From Streptomyces naganishii JCM 4654 (GTDB lineage: Bacteria; Actinomycetota; Actinomycetes; Streptomycetales; Streptomycetaceae), in assembly GCF_014650575.1 (NCBI RefSeq), contig NZ_BMVF01000001.1:1-64000 (forward strand): DNA of 64,000 nt, in the 5' to 3' direction. Below the pieces are notes generated by a model. That model made no database searches. It was not told where the DNA came from and worked only from the letters and a program-made list of their open reading frames with translations. Position 1 is the first letter of the stretch. Each line of letters begins with the position of its first letter. The translations under genes were made by a program, and so were the position numbers. Below, one piece after another: positions 29,502 to 37,941 of the stretch.

Positions 29502-30206
29502 TCATGCCCCCGGCCCGCGGTCCGGCTCCGTCGTCAGGTCGATCAGGCGGCACACCGTCTCTATGTCTATCCGCACCTGCGCGATCGAGGCGCGTCCCGA
29601 CAGCCAGGTGATCAGCGCCGAGTGCCAGGTGTGCTCGATGACGCGCACCGCGGACAGCTGCTCCGGGGTGGGGTCGCCGTCCAGGCCCATGGCGTCCAGG
29701 ATGATCGCGGTGGTCTGCCGGGAGACCTGGTCCACCTCCGGGCTCACGCTGCGGTCGGCGAAGGTCAGCGCCCGGACCATCGCGTCGGCCAGGTGCGGCT
29801 CGCGCTGAAGCGCGCGGAAGGCCCGCATCAGGGTCTCCGTCACCCGTTCGGCCGCACTGTCCCCGGCCGGCGGCTTCTTGCGCAGGGTGCCGTGCATGCG
29901 CTCCAGCTGGTCCTGCATCGTGGCGACCAGCAGATGGACCTTGGACGGGAAGTACCGGTACAGCGTGCCGAGCGCGACCTGCGAGGACTCCGCGACCTCC
30001 CGCATCTGCACCGCGTCGAAGCCGCCCCGGCCGGCCAGCTGGGCGCTCGCGTGCAGGATGCGGCGGCGGCGCGCCTCCTGCCGCTCGGTCAGCGGCGAGG
30101 CGGATGGCGAGGCGGGCGTTCCGCCCTGCCCGCCCTGCGCGCGCGAGGGCGCGGGCGCCGGGGACGGGCGCGCGGCTCTGGCTCCCGGTGTGGCTTCCGC
30201 AGGCAT
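29502..30206 (-). CDS. TetR-family regulator, KstR-like
   Basis: A 234-aa repressor-type protein. After a disordered Ala/Pro/Gly-rich tail (about 1-40), the helix-turn-helix reads RRRRILHASAQLAGRGGFDA then VALGTLYRYFPSKVHLLV (about 76-93), the latter nearly identical, from memory, to M. tuberculosis KstR (VAVGTLYRYFPSKVHLLV). The ligand domain also follows KstR: ADAMVRALTFADRSVSPEVDQV and ALITWLSGRAS. KstR represses cholesterol-catabolic genes and is released by a CoA-thioester intermediate. A canonical site (30348-30361) lies 142 bp upstream, implying autoregulation. I chose the ATG at 30206; the frame extends upstream without homology. Confidence 0.85.
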   Translation of the reverse strand: MPAEATPGARAARPSPAPAPSRAQGGQGGTPASPSASPLTERQEARRRRILHASAQLAGRGGFDAVQMREVAESSQVALGTLYRYFPSKVHLLVATMQDQLERMHGTLRKKPPAGDSAAERVTETLMRAFRALQREPHLADAMVRALTFADRSVSPEVDQVSRQTTAIILDAMGLDGDPTPEQLSAVRVIEHTWHSALITWLSGRASIAQVRIDIETVCRLIDLTTEPDRGPGA

Positions 30207-30347
30207 GGGTCCCGCTCCGTGGCAGTAGGTCAGGCCGCTCGATCCGGACGGCGGTGCGGCGCCCCGGCCGTGGCGCGAATCACCTGATCCACTGCTCACA
30301 CCGCGGCTACCTGCCGGTAGATTCGGAGCCTCCTGAACGATCAAGTC

Positions 30348-30361
30348 TGAAACTTGTTCTA
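30348..30361. promoter_or_regulatory. KstR-consensus operator between kstR-like gene and glycosyltransferase
   Basis: TGAAACTTGTTCTA fits TnnAACnnGTTnnA exactly (TAGAACAAGTTTCA on the other strand). TAATCT directly adjoins it on the minus strand and may be the -10 box of the regulator gene. It also lies 55 bp before the glycosyltransferase start. Confidence 0.72.
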
Positions 30362-30415
30362 GATTAGCGTCCCGGCGTAATCTCGCGGGACAGTGCAGTC
30401 AGAAGGGGGCCCAGA

Positions 30416-31855
30416 GTGACCGCTGAGGCCAGTCGGACGGGGTCCCCGACGGACCTCGCCGCGGACGGCGGGCGACCGCTCGACATCGCGCTCCTCACCT
30501 ACAAGGGAAACCCGTTCTGCGGCGGCCAGGGCGTCTACGTACGCCACCTCTCGCGCGAGCTGGCCCGCCTCGGTCACCGGGTCGAGGTGATCGGCGCCCA
30601 GCCCTACCCCGTGCTCGACGAGGTCGGACACGAGGGCGAGGGCCACCGGGGCAGCCTGAGCCTGACCGAACTGCCGAGCCTCGACCTCTACCGCCAGCCG
30701 GACCCCTTCCGCACGCCGGGGCGCGGGGAGTACCGCGACTGGGTCGACGCCCTCGAAGTCGCCACCATGTGGACCGGCGGCTTCCCCGAGCCGCTGACCT
30801 TCTCGCTGCGCGCCCGCCGCCATCTGCGCGCCCGCCGCGGCGCGTTCGACGTCGTGCACGACAACCAGACCCTCGGCTACGGACTGCTCGGCGACGTCGG
30901 CGCCCCCCTGGTGACCACCATCCACCACCCCATCACCGTGGACCGGCGGCTGGAGCTGGACGCCGCCGAGGGCCGGCTGCGGCGGCTGTCGGTGCGCCGC
31001 TGGTACGCCTTCACCCGGATGCAGAAGCGCGTCGCGCGCCGGCTGCCGTCCGTGCTCACCGTCTCCGGCACCTCCCGCCAGGAGATCGTCGACCACCTCG
31101 GGGTCCGCGAGGACCGTGTCCACGTCGTGCACATCGGCGCCGACACCGACCTGTTCTCGCCCGACCCGTCCGTGCCGCAGGTGCCCGGGCGGATCGTGAC
31201 CACCTCCAGCGCCGACGTGCCGCTCAAGGGGCTGGTCTTCCTCGTCGAGGCGCTGGCGAAGGTGCGCGCCGAGCACCCCGGGGCGCACCTCGTCGTCGTC
31301 GGCAAGCGGGCCGAGGACGGACCGGTCGCGCAGGCCATCGAGCGGTACGGCCTCAAGGACGCCGTCGAGTTCGTCAAGGGCGTCTCGGACGCCGAACTGG
31401 TCGCCCTGGTGCGCTCGGCCGAGGTCGCGTGCGTGCCGTCGCTGTACGAGGGCTTCTCGCTGCCCGCGGCCGAGGCGATGGCCACGGGCACGCCCCTGGT
31501 CGCCACCACCGGCGGGGCCATCCCCGAGGTCGCCGGGCGGGACGGCGAGACCTGTCTCGCGGTGCCGCCGGGCGACGCGGGCGCGCTGGCCGCCGGGCTG
31601 AACCGGCTGCTGGGGGACGCGGAGCTGCGTACGCGGCTGGGGGCGGCCGGGCGGGAGCGGGTGCTGTCGCGGTTCACCTGGGCCCGCGCCGCCGAGGGCA
31701 CGGTGGCCCACTACCGGGAGGCCATCGCCCGCTCCGCGGTCACGGGCACTCGCCCTCCCCGCTCCCCGAGCGGGGGGACCCCCACCGCGGTCCAGGATCC
31801 CGGCCGCACCGCGGCCTCAGAGGCTGTCTACTCCGAAAGCAGGGCCACGTGCTGA
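30416..31855 (+). CDS. GT4-family glycosyltransferase
   Basis: A 479-aa GT-B fold enzyme. The N-terminal domain has ALLTYKGNPFCGGQGVYVRHLSRELARLGH (about 26-55), a glycine-rich acceptor loop. The C-terminal domain has SLYEGFSLPAAEAMATGTPLVATTGGAIPEV (about 342-372), the donor-binding E-x7-E signature. It transfers a sugar from a nucleotide donor to an unknown acceptor. The last ~45 residues are Pro/Ser-rich. The stop overlaps the methyltransferase start (GTGCTGA), so the trio is translationally coupled. The GTG at 30416 follows GAAGGGGG. Divergent from the KstR-like gene, with its operator in between. Confidence 0.9.
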   Translation: MTAEASRTGSPTDLAADGGRPLDIALLTYKGNPFCGGQGVYVRHLSRELARLGHRVEVIGAQPYPVLDEVGHEGEGHRGSLSLTELPSLDLYRQPDPFRTPGRGEYRDWVDALEVATMWTGGFPEPLTFSLRARRHLRARRGAFDVVHDNQTLGYGLLGDVGAPLVTTIHHPITVDRRLELDAAEGRLRRLSVRRWYAFTRMQKRVARRLPSVLTVSGTSRQEIVDHLGVREDRVHVVHIGADTDLFSPDPSVPQVPGRIVTTSSADVPLKGLVFLVEALAKVRAEHPGAHLVVVGKRAEDGPVAQAIERYGLKDAVEFVKGVSDAELVALVRSAEVACVPSLYEGFSLPAAEAMATGTPLVATTGGAIPEVAGRDGETCLAVPPGDAGALAAGLNRLLGDAELRTRLGAAGRERVLSRFTWARAAEGTVAHYREAIARSAVTGTRPPRSPSGGTPTAVQDPGRTAASEAVYSESRATC

Positions 31856-32661
31856 CCGTCGACTTCTCCCGGTTCCCGCTCGCCCCGGGCGACCGCGTCC
31901 TGGACCTCGGCTGCGGTGCCGGCCGGCACGCGTTCGAGTGCTACCGGCGCGGCGCGCAGGTCGTGGCGCTGGACCAGAACGGCGAGGAGATCCGCGAGGT
32001 CGCCAAGTGGTTCGCGGCGATGAAGGAGGCCGGCGAGGCGCCCGCCGGGGCCACCGCCACCGCCATGGAGGGCGACGCCCTCGCGCTGCCCTTCCCCGAC
32101 GAGTCCTTCGACGTCGTCATCATCTCCGAGGTGATGGAGCACATCCCCGACGACAAGGGCGTCCTCGCCGAGATGGTGCGCGTGCTCAAGCCGGGCGGCC
32201 GCATCGCGATCACCGTGCCGCGCTACGGCCCCGAGAAGGTGTGCTGGGCGCTGTCCGACGCCTACCACGAGGTCGAGGGCGGCCACATCCGCATCTACCG
32301 CGCCGACGAACTGCTCGGCAAGATCCGCGAGGCGGGCCTCAAGCCGTACGGCACGCACCACGCGCACGCGCTGCACTCGCCGTACTGGTGGCTCAAGTGC
32401 GCCTTCGGCGTGGACAACGACAAGGCGCTGCCGGTGCGGGCGTACCACAAGCTGCTGGTGTGGGACATCATGAAGAAGCCGCTGGCCACCCGGGTCGCCG
32501 AGCAGGCGCTGAACCCGCTGATCGGCAAGAGCTTCGTGGCGTACGCGACCAAGCCACACCTGCCGGGCCTCGACGAGCGGACCGGTGACGAGCGGACCGG
32601 TGACGAGAAGACCGGCGACGCGAAGAGCGGCGACGCGAAGACCGGGGCGGCCGCCAAGTGA
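31849..32661 (+). CDS. class I SAM-dependent methyltransferase
   Basis: A 270-aa methyltransferase. VLDLGCGAGRHAFECYRRGA (about 18-37) is motif I, VVALDQN the acidic loop, SFDVVIISEVMEHIPDDKGVLAEMVRVLKPGGRIAITVP (about 85-125) motifs II-III. It resembles UbiE/lipid-type methyltransferases with a membrane-proximal C-terminal domain. The final ~25 residues are five-residue repeats (ERTGD, EKTGD, AKSGD). The GTG at 31849 overlaps the upstream stop, and the downstream gene starts in GTGA at its own stop. Confidence 0.88.
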   Translation: MLTVDFSRFPLAPGDRVLDLGCGAGRHAFECYRRGAQVVALDQNGEEIREVAKWFAAMKEAGEAPAGATATAMEGDALALPFPDESFDVVIISEVMEHIPDDKGVLAEMVRVLKPGGRIAITVPRYGPEKVCWALSDAYHEVEGGHIRIYRADELLGKIREAGLKPYGTHHAHALHSPYWWLKCAFGVDNDKALPVRAYHKLLVWDIMKKPLATRVAEQALNPLIGKSFVAYATKPHLPGLDERTGDERTGDEKTGDAKSGDAKTGAAAK

Positions 32662-33728
32662 CCACTCCCCGGACAGAACACCTCGTCCTGCCCGGGGTCC
32701 TCACCGCCGGGCAGGCCGCCGCGACCGTGCGCGGCATCCTCGCCGTGCAGCGGGAGGACGGGGCGATCCCCTGGTTCCGCGGCCACCACCTCGACCCGTG
32801 GGACCACGTCGAGGCAGCGATGGCGCTGGACGCGGCGGGTGAGCACGAGGCGGCCGAGCGGGCCTACGAGTGGCTGGCCCGGCACCAGCGCGAGGACGGC
32901 TCCTGGTACGCGGCCTACGCCGACGGGGCGCACGACGACGTCACCGACCGGGGCCGGGAGACCAACTTCGTCGCCTACATAGCCGTAGGGGTGTGGCACC
33001 ACTACCTGTCGACCGGCGACGACACCTTCCTGGACCGCATGTGGCCCGTGGTGTACGCGGCGATCGAGTTCGTGCTGGGACTCCAGCAGCCGGGCGGCCA
33101 GATCGGCTGGAAGCGCGAGGACGACGGCACGGCCACCGCGGACGCGCTGCTGACCGGCTGCTCCTCCATCCACCACGCGCTGTGCTGCGCGCTCGCCGTC
33201 GCCGAGCAGCGCGAGGAGCCGCAGCCCGACTGGGAGTTGGCGGTCGGCGCGCTACGGCACGCGATCCGGCGGCACCCGGAGCGGTTCCTGGACAAGGACC
33301 GCTACTCCATGGACTGGTACTACCCGGTGCTCGGTGGCGCGCTGACCGGCGCGGAGGCCAAGGCCCGTATCGACGCGGACTGGGACCGCTTCGTCGTGCC
33401 CGGTCTCGGCGTGCGCTGCGTGGTGCCCAACCCGTGGGTGACGGGCGGTGAGTCGGCCGAACTCGCCCTGACCCTGTGGGCGGTGGGCGAGTCCGACCGC
33501 GCGCTGAACGTCCTGCAGTCCATCCAGCACCTGCGCGATGCGGAGACCGGCCTGTACTGGACCGGCTACGTCTTCGAGGACGAGGCCATATGGCCGAAGG
33601 AGCTGACCACGTGGACGGCCGGCTCCCTGCTGCTCGCCGTGGCCGCGCTCGGCGGCCACGAGGCCACCTGCACGGTCTTCGCGGGGGACCGGCTGCCCAG
33701 GGGCCTGGAGACGGACTGCTGCGACTGA
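32658..33728 (+). CDS. alpha/alpha-toroid protein (prenyltransferase / squalene-cyclase-like)
   Basis: A 356-aa soluble protein with no signal peptide. It consists of alpha-hairpin repeats: GILAVQREDGAIPWFRGHHLDPWDHVEAAMAL, YEWLARHQREDGSWYAAY, FVLGLQQPGGQIGW and LNVLQSIQHLRDAETGLYWTGY. The repeated Q-x-x-x-G-x-W turns resemble terpene cyclases and six-hairpin glycosidases. Asp/Glu clusters (DPWDHVE, TDRGRETNF) could be catalytic. It is the third gene of the coupled operon with the GT4 and methyltransferase, so the three probably act on one molecule, such as a glycosylated lipid. The start is the GTG in GTGA at 32658. Confidence 0.82.
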   Translation: MTTPRTEHLVLPGVLTAGQAAATVRGILAVQREDGAIPWFRGHHLDPWDHVEAAMALDAAGEHEAAERAYEWLARHQREDGSWYAAYADGAHDDVTDRGRETNFVAYIAVGVWHHYLSTGDDTFLDRMWPVVYAAIEFVLGLQQPGGQIGWKREDDGTATADALLTGCSSIHHALCCALAVAEQREEPQPDWELAVGALRHAIRRHPERFLDKDRYSMDWYYPVLGGALTGAEAKARIDADWDRFVVPGLGVRCVVPNPWVTGGESAELALTLWAVGESDRALNVLQSIQHLRDAETGLYWTGYVFEDEAIWPKELTTWTAGSLLLAVAALGGHEATCTVFAGDRLPRGLETDCCD

Positions 33729-33774
33729 CGGCACGCGCCGCCGCCGACCGTACCGCCGCCGACCGCACCGCGGG

Positions 33775-33799
33775 CGCCGACGGCACACGGCCGTCGGCG
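33775..33799. terminator. bidirectional terminator hairpin
   Basis: CGCCGACGGC-acacg-GCCGTCGGCG is a perfect 10-bp stem with a 5-nt loop between the converging toroid gene (+) and small membrane protein gene (-). Confidence 0.7.
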
Positions 33800-33810
33800 G
33801 CCCGGCGCCG

Positions 33811-34104
33811 TCAGTGGCGGTGCATGCGGTTGGCGATGGCGTGGCCGACGAACAGGTAGACCACGGCCGCCAGGCCGTAGCCGGCCACCACGCGCGCCCA
33901 TGCCTTGTCGAAGGTGAACAGGTCACGCGACCAGCCGGCGAGCCAGTTGGCCGCGTCATGGACGAACTGGACCAACTGGTTGGCCCGGTTGGCGTCCAGC
34001 AGATACATGAGGATCCACAGTCCGAGGATGACGGCCATGATGTCCGCGACCACCGCGATGACCGTACCGGCGGAGTTGGAACCCGTGCGATATCGAGGGG
34101 ACAT
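33811..34104 (-). CDS. small membrane protein of unknown function
   Basis: A 97-aa protein with two hydrophobic segments: AGTVIAVVADIMAVILGLWILMYLL (about 12-36) and ARVVAGYGLAAVVYLFVGHAIA (about 70-91). An amphipathic stretch (ANQLVQFVHDAANWLAGWS) lies between them. Unrecognised family, typical of short conserved Streptomyces membrane proteins. The ATG at 34104 has only a weak ribosome-binding site. It is divergent from the secreted protein at 34271. Confidence 0.7.
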   Translation of the reverse strand: MSPRYRTGSNSAGTVIAVVADIMAVILGLWILMYLLDANRANQLVQFVHDAANWLAGWSRDLFTFDKAWARVVAGYGLAAVVYLFVGHAIANRMHRH

Positions 34105-34136
34105 GCTTTGCGTCTGGCCCCGGAATCCTGATTGAA

Positions 34137-34208
34137 ACCTGTAACGCGTACGGGGAGTGACGGCCGGAGCACCCGGCGAAGCACTCCGGCCACCCCCGTT
34201 TCACAGGT
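34137..34208. other. nested 72-nt stem-loop in a divergent promoter region
   Basis: Three stacked complementary segments surround one loop: ACCTGT (34137-34142) with ACAGGT (34203-34208), ACGGGG (34150-34155) with CCCCGT (34194-34199), and GGCCGGAG (34162-34169) with CTCCGGCC (34184-34191). It lies 62 nt before the secreted-protein start. It could be a structured 5' leader, a small RNA or a terminator. Confidence 0.55.
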
Positions 34209-34270
34209 CACCGGCGGGATCACACGGACCTGCGGAGCACACGAGCGACACCTCTACACGGGAGGACACC

Positions 34271-34834
34271 GTGCCCGTACCCATACGCCGCCTCGCGGTG
34301 GCACTCACCGTCTGCTGCGCCCTGCTCGCCGGGTCCACCGCCTGGGCCGCGGGTCAGGAGACCGCGCCGCGCAGTCCCACCGTCGCCGTCGCGGCGGCCA
34401 CTCCGAGCCCCAGCACCTCGGCGGAGAAGCAGAAGTTCGCCAAGACGCGCTTCGTCGCGAACGCGGCCCTGGCGGCCGGGGCCACCTACGAGTGGATCTG
34501 GAAGCCGTACAAGGAGGGCAAGTTCAAGAAGGGCGCCCACGGGCGCAAGGCCACCCTCGTCAAGGCGGGTCTCGCGGGCGCCTTCACGTACAACCGGCTC
34601 AAGGCGGCCGTGCGCAACGCCAAGGGCGACCCGGCGCTGTCCAAGGCCCTCGCCCCGCTCCAGGCGGCGATCGCCAATCTGAAGGACCTGCCGGCCAAGC
34701 TGCGCAAGGGCGACGGCTCGGCGGCGAACAGCTTCAACGACACCATCAACAAGGTGAAGGAAGCCGGCAAGAGCGCGGGCGCGAACGTCAAGGACAAGGT
34801 GCCGTCCACGTCGCAGCTCAACAGCGGCTCCTAG
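34271..34834 (+). CDS. secreted protein of unknown function
   Basis: A 187-aa exported protein. Residues 1-28 are a signal peptide (RRLAVALTVCCALLAGSTAWA). The mature part is basic and helical, with KFAKTRFVANAALAAGATYEWIWKPYKEGKFKKGAHGRKATLVKAG (about 56-101), then an amphipathic Lys/Ala region and a Ser-rich end. The Lys-rich, small-residue composition suggests interaction with DNA, polyphosphate or the anionic cell wall, but no family was recognised. The GTG at 34271 follows GGAGGACACC. Confidence 0.7.
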   Translation: MPVPIRRLAVALTVCCALLAGSTAWAAGQETAPRSPTVAVAAATPSPSTSAEKQKFAKTRFVANAALAAGATYEWIWKPYKEGKFKKGAHGRKATLVKAGLAGAFTYNRLKAAVRNAKGDPALSKALAPLQAAIANLKDLPAKLRKGDGSAANSFNDTINKVKEAGKSAGANVKDKVPSTSQLNSGS

Positions 34835-34846
34835 GAGAAGGCGGGT

Positions 34847-35857
34847 TCAGCCGTTCAGCTCGGCCAGCACCCGCAGGGTGCGGGGGTCCGGGGCCAGGGC
34901 CAGCAGGTCCGTCACCGGGCCCTCGCGCCATGCCGCCAGCCGCTCGGCGACGCGCTCGCGCGGGCCCACCAGGGAGATCTCGTCGGCGAAGGCGTCCGGC
35001 ACGGCCCGTACGGCCTCCTCGCGGCGGCCGGCGAGGAACAGCTCCTGGATCCGGCGGGCCTCGGCCTCGTAGCCCATGCGGGCCATGAGATCGGCGTGGA
35101 AGTTGCGGGCCGCGTGGCCCATGCCGCCGATGTAGAAGCCCAGCATCGCCTTGACGGGCAGCAGCCCCTCGGCCACGTCCTCGCACACCCGCACCTGCGC
35201 CATGGGGGCGACGAGGAAGTCCCCGGGCAGGGCGGCGAGCGCGGGGCCGTAGACCTCGGGCCGGGTGGGCGCCCAGTACAGCGGCAGCCAGCCGTCGGCG
35301 ATGCGGACCGTCTGGGCCACGTTCTTCGGCCCCTCGGCGCCGAGCAGCACCGGCAGGTCCGGGCGCAGGGGGTGCGTGATCGGCCGGAGCGGCCGGCCCA
35401 GGCCGGTGGCGTCCGGACCCCGGTAGGGGTGCGCGTGGTAGCGGCCGTCCAGTTCCACCGGCGCCTCGCGGCGCAGCACCTGCCGTACGACGTCGACGTA
35501 CTCCCTGGTCGCGGTCAGCGGCGAGTGAGGGAACGGGCGCCCGTACCAGCCCTCGACGACCTGCGGTCCGGACAGCCCGAGGCCGAGCATCATCCGCCCG
35601 CCGGAGAGGTGGTCCAGGGTGAGCGCGTGCATCGCGGTGGTGGTGGGCGGCCGGGCGGCCATCTGCGCGACCGCGGTGCCCAGCCGGATCGTCGACGTGC
35701 CCGCCGCGATCCAGGTCAGCGGGGTGAACGCGTCCGAACCCCAGGACTCGGCCGTCCACACGGAGTGGTAGCCGAGCCGCTCCGCCTCCTGGGCCAGGGA
35801 CAGGTGGTCCGCGGCGGGCCCGCGCCCCCAGTAGCCGAGTGCCAGACCGAGCCGCAT
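34847..35857 (-). CDS. LLM-class F420-dependent oxidoreductase, Rv3520c-like
   Basis: A 336-aa luciferase-like TIM barrel. The N-terminus MRLGLALGYWGRGPA, then YHSVWTAESWGSDAFTPLTWIAAGTSTIRLGTAV (about 30-63) and DHLSGGRMMLGLGLSGPQVVEGWYG (about 83-107) are typical of F420-binding members. It resembles the Rv3520c family, which in mycobacteria lies in the KstR-controlled cholesterol region. The reaction is unknown, probably F420H2-dependent reduction or F420-dependent dehydrogenation. A CTGAC-N5-GTCAG element 27 bp upstream of the ATG at 35857 links it to the P450, ALDH and MaoC genes. Confidence 0.87.
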   Translation of the reverse strand: MRLGLALGYWGRGPAADHLSLAQEAERLGYHSVWTAESWGSDAFTPLTWIAAGTSTIRLGTAVAQMAARPPTTTAMHALTLDHLSGGRMMLGLGLSGPQVVEGWYGRPFPHSPLTATREYVDVVRQVLRREAPVELDGRYHAHPYRGPDATGLGRPLRPITHPLRPDLPVLLGAEGPKNVAQTVRIADGWLPLYWAPTRPEVYGPALAALPGDFLVAPMAQVRVCEDVAEGLLPVKAMLGFYIGGMGHAARNFHADLMARMGYEAEARRIQELFLAGRREEAVRAVPDAFADEISLVGPRERVAERLAAWREGPVTDLLALAPDPRTLRVLAELNG

Positions 35858-35883
35858 GCCACCGCCCCTCTGCCCGCCACCTT

Positions 35884-35898
35884 CTGACGGTACGTCAG
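35884..35898. promoter_or_regulatory. CTGAN-N5-GTCAG element upstream of the F420 oxidoreductase
   Basis: CTGACGgtaCGTCAG has perfect 6-bp arms around a 3-bp centre and is the most symmetric copy of the motif. It is 27 bp before the start codon, where a bound protein would block transcription. Confidence 0.62.
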
Positions 35899-35922
35899 CC
35901 GAAGTGCTGCGACTGTACGGCA

Positions 35923-35954
35923 ACGGCCCCCCGCCCGGAAGGGCGAGGGGCCGT
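35923..35954 (-). terminator. terminator hairpin after the DUF5336-like gene
   Basis: ACGGCCCC-ccgcccggaagggcga-GGGGCCGT forms an 8-bp perfect outer stem, extended by CGCCC/GGGCG around GGAA. It lies 50 nt beyond the stop of the minus-strand gene at 36004. Confidence 0.65.
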
Positions 35955-36003
35955 GAGGCACTCGGGCCGTGCGGGGCCGACCGTGCGGGACAGCCGTGCG
36001 GGG

Positions 36004-36780
36004 TCAGCCGCGCTGGATGTTGGACGCGTCCTGGAGGACACCGCGGCGGCCGTCCTGCATCTCCGCCAGCAGGCCCTGGCCGCGCTGCTCCACCGCCAGG
36101 TACCAGACGCCGGGGGCGAGTTCGGCGATCGGCGTGGCGGAACCGTCCTCCGCGAACAGCGGACGCGGCGCCGGCACGGCGAACCAGAACGGCGAGAAGG
36201 CCCCGGGCCCGGCCTGCTGCGGGGCCGCTTGCGGCTGCGCGCCGCCCGGGAAGGGCTGCGTCTGCTGCGCCTGCCCGCCGAACTGCGGCTGCGGGGCGCC
36301 CGGGTAGCCGTAACCGCCCTGCGGCTGCGCGCCGTAGGGCTGCGGCGCGGCCGGGCCCGGGGCAGGCAGCAGCGCGCCCTGGAGCGCGGGCACCAGAGGG
36401 GTGGCGATCGCGGCGCCCGCGAGGACGAGGGCCGCGATGAAGCCGAGGATCAGGCCGGCGGCGGCGGACCCGCCGGTGGGGACGTCCACCAGGGTCCAGA
36501 ACAGGCTCCACGCGACGAGCACCGTGAACGCCGCGCCGACCGTCCCGAGGTCGAGACCTGCGACCTTGCGGGGCTGCGGCAGGCAGCGGTTGACGACGAC
36601 GAGGGCGGCGCCGATGACCCCGCCCATGTAGAGGCCGAGGCCGGTGCCGAGGTCGTCCCACGCGTTCTGGTCCAGGTTGAACCCGTTGACGGAGTAGAAC
36701 TTGAGGAACGACGCGATGAAGAGCAACACCGCTGCTCCGATCACCACGCCGTCGCCCCGAGTGAGGGAGCGGATATTCAC
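36004..36780 (-). CDS. four-helix membrane protein with Gln/Pro-rich linker (DUF5336-like)
   Basis: A 258-aa protein. Residues 1-125 hold four membrane helices (GVVIGAAVLLFIASFLKFY, GLYMGGVIGAALVVVN, VGAAFTVLVAWSLFWTLV, AAAGLILGFIAALVLAGA). A Pro/Gln/Gly/Tyr-rich linker follows (GAQPQGGYGYPGAPQPQFGG). A small soluble C-terminal domain reads PLFAEDGSATPIAELAPGVWYLAVEQRGQGLLAEMQDG. The layout matches Streptomyces proteins annotated DUF5336; no function is known. The GTG at 36780 follows GAAGGA. Confidence 0.7.
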   Translation of the reverse strand: MNIRSLTRGDGVVIGAAVLLFIASFLKFYSVNGFNLDQNAWDDLGTGLGLYMGGVIGAALVVVNRCLPQPRKVAGLDLGTVGAAFTVLVAWSLFWTLVDVPTGGSAAAGLILGFIAALVLAGAAIATPLVPALQGALLPAPGPAAPQPYGAQPQGGYGYPGAPQPQFGGQAQQTQPFPGGAQPQAAPQQAGPGAFSPFWFAVPAPRPLFAEDGSATPIAELAPGVWYLAVEQRGQGLLAEMQDGRRGVLQDASNIQRG

Positions 36781-36935
36781 TTCAGGTCCTTCGCAGGTCG
36801 TCTCGTCGTAGGTAGAGGCGTCGCTGTCACCGTGTCGCCGGCAGGCGTTGGTGCGAAGCGCGGGGGGTGGCCCCTCATCGTACGGTGACCTTATCGTCCG
36901 TACGAGCGGGCTGTCCGCCGGGCTTCGGCCGCCGG

Positions 36936-37931
36936 TCAGGACCCGCGCAGGAAACTCACGATTCCCGCAGAGATCCCCTCGGCCGCCTCCTGCCGCCAGG
37001 TTCCGCTGGTCAGCGATGCCGCGTCCTTGCTATCGCGCATGTTGCCGCACTCGATGAACACCTTGGGAACCGTTGACAGATTGAGACCGCCCAGGTCCTC
37101 ACGTGTGACGAGCCCGGTGCCGTCGCCCAGGTAGTTGGAGGGCGGCTCGCCCGTGACGCGCACGAAGTTGCCCGCGATGCGCTCGCCGAGGTCCTTGGAC
37201 GCCGAGACGATCGGGCGGGTGTCGGCGGCGCCCGCGTGCACGGACCCCGGCAGGATGACGTGGAATCCGCGGTCGCCGGGCGCCGCGCCGTCCGCGTGGA
37301 TGGAGACGGCGGCGTCCGCGTGCGCCGCGTTGCCGATCCGGGCCCGCTCGTCCACGCACGGGCCCCAGGACGGCGAGCCGTCGTCGTGGGTCAACTTCAC
37401 CGTGGCGCCCTGCTGTTCGAGCAGCGTGCGCAGCCGGTGCGCCACGTCCAGGGTGAAACGGGCCTCGGTGTAACCGGCGTTGGTGGAGGTGCCCGTGGTG
37501 TCGCACTCCTTGCGGTTGGTGCCGATGTCCACCTTGCGGTTGATCTCCGAGGCGTGCTGGAAGTTGCCCGGGTTGTGGCCGGGGTCGATGACGACGACCT
37601 TGCCCTTGAGGGAGCCGGAGGCGGCGGGCGCGGAGGAGTCGCCCCGGCCGCCCGGGCCGGGGGCGGCGGACGTGCCGGGCTGCTTGTCGTCCTCGCCCGG
37701 GTAGGAGGGCAGCAGGGGCGCGGAGGAGTGCGGGGAGGCCGTCGCCGACCGCGCGGCCGCCCGGTCCGGGCCGCCGCCGGAGGCGCCCGAGGAGCCCACC
37801 GTCTCGTACACCAGCCAGCCGAGGAGCGCGCCGGGCACCAGGGCGGCCAGGGCGACGGTCAGCGGCCCGCGGCGCGGACGGCGGGGGCCGCCGGACTGCG
37901 GTTGATCGAACTCGGGTCCCAGATACGACAC
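36936..37931 (-). CDS. membrane-anchored N-acetylmuramoyl-L-alanine amidase (Amidase_3)
   Basis: A 331-aa cell-wall hydrolase. A cytoplasmic Pro/Arg-rich start is followed by one membrane helix (TVALAALVPGALLGWLVYETV, about 25-45) and a Ser/Pro/Gly linker. The zinc amidase domain (about 108-331) has VVVIDPGHNPGN (first His), YTEARFTLDVAHRLRTLL (Glu), AAVSIHADG (second His) and FIECGNMRD (catalytic Glu). It removes stem peptides from peptidoglycan during growth or sporulation. The GTG at 37931 lies 10 bp from the stop of the upstream methyltransferase gene, so the two may be co-transcribed. Confidence 0.9.
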   Translation of the reverse strand: MSYLGPEFDQPQSGGPRRPRRGPLTVALAALVPGALLGWLVYETVGSSGASGGGPDRAAARSATASPHSSAPLLPSYPGEDDKQPGTSAAPGPGGRGDSSAPAASGSLKGKVVVIDPGHNPGNFQHASEINRKVDIGTNRKECDTTGTSTNAGYTEARFTLDVAHRLRTLLEQQGATVKLTHDDGSPSWGPCVDERARIGNAAHADAAVSIHADGAAPGDRGFHVILPGSVHAGAADTRPIVSASKDLGERIAGNFVRVTGEPPSNYLGDGTGLVTREDLGGLNLSTVPKVFIECGNMRDSKDAASLTSGTWRQEAAEGISAGIVSFLRGS

Positions 37932-37941
37932 GTCAGCGACT

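Noticed and set aside
30416..33728. Secondary-metabolite gene cluster
   Set aside because: No polyketide synthase, peptide synthetase, terpene synthase with DDxxD or RiPP precursor was found; a single GT/MT/toroid operon is not enough.
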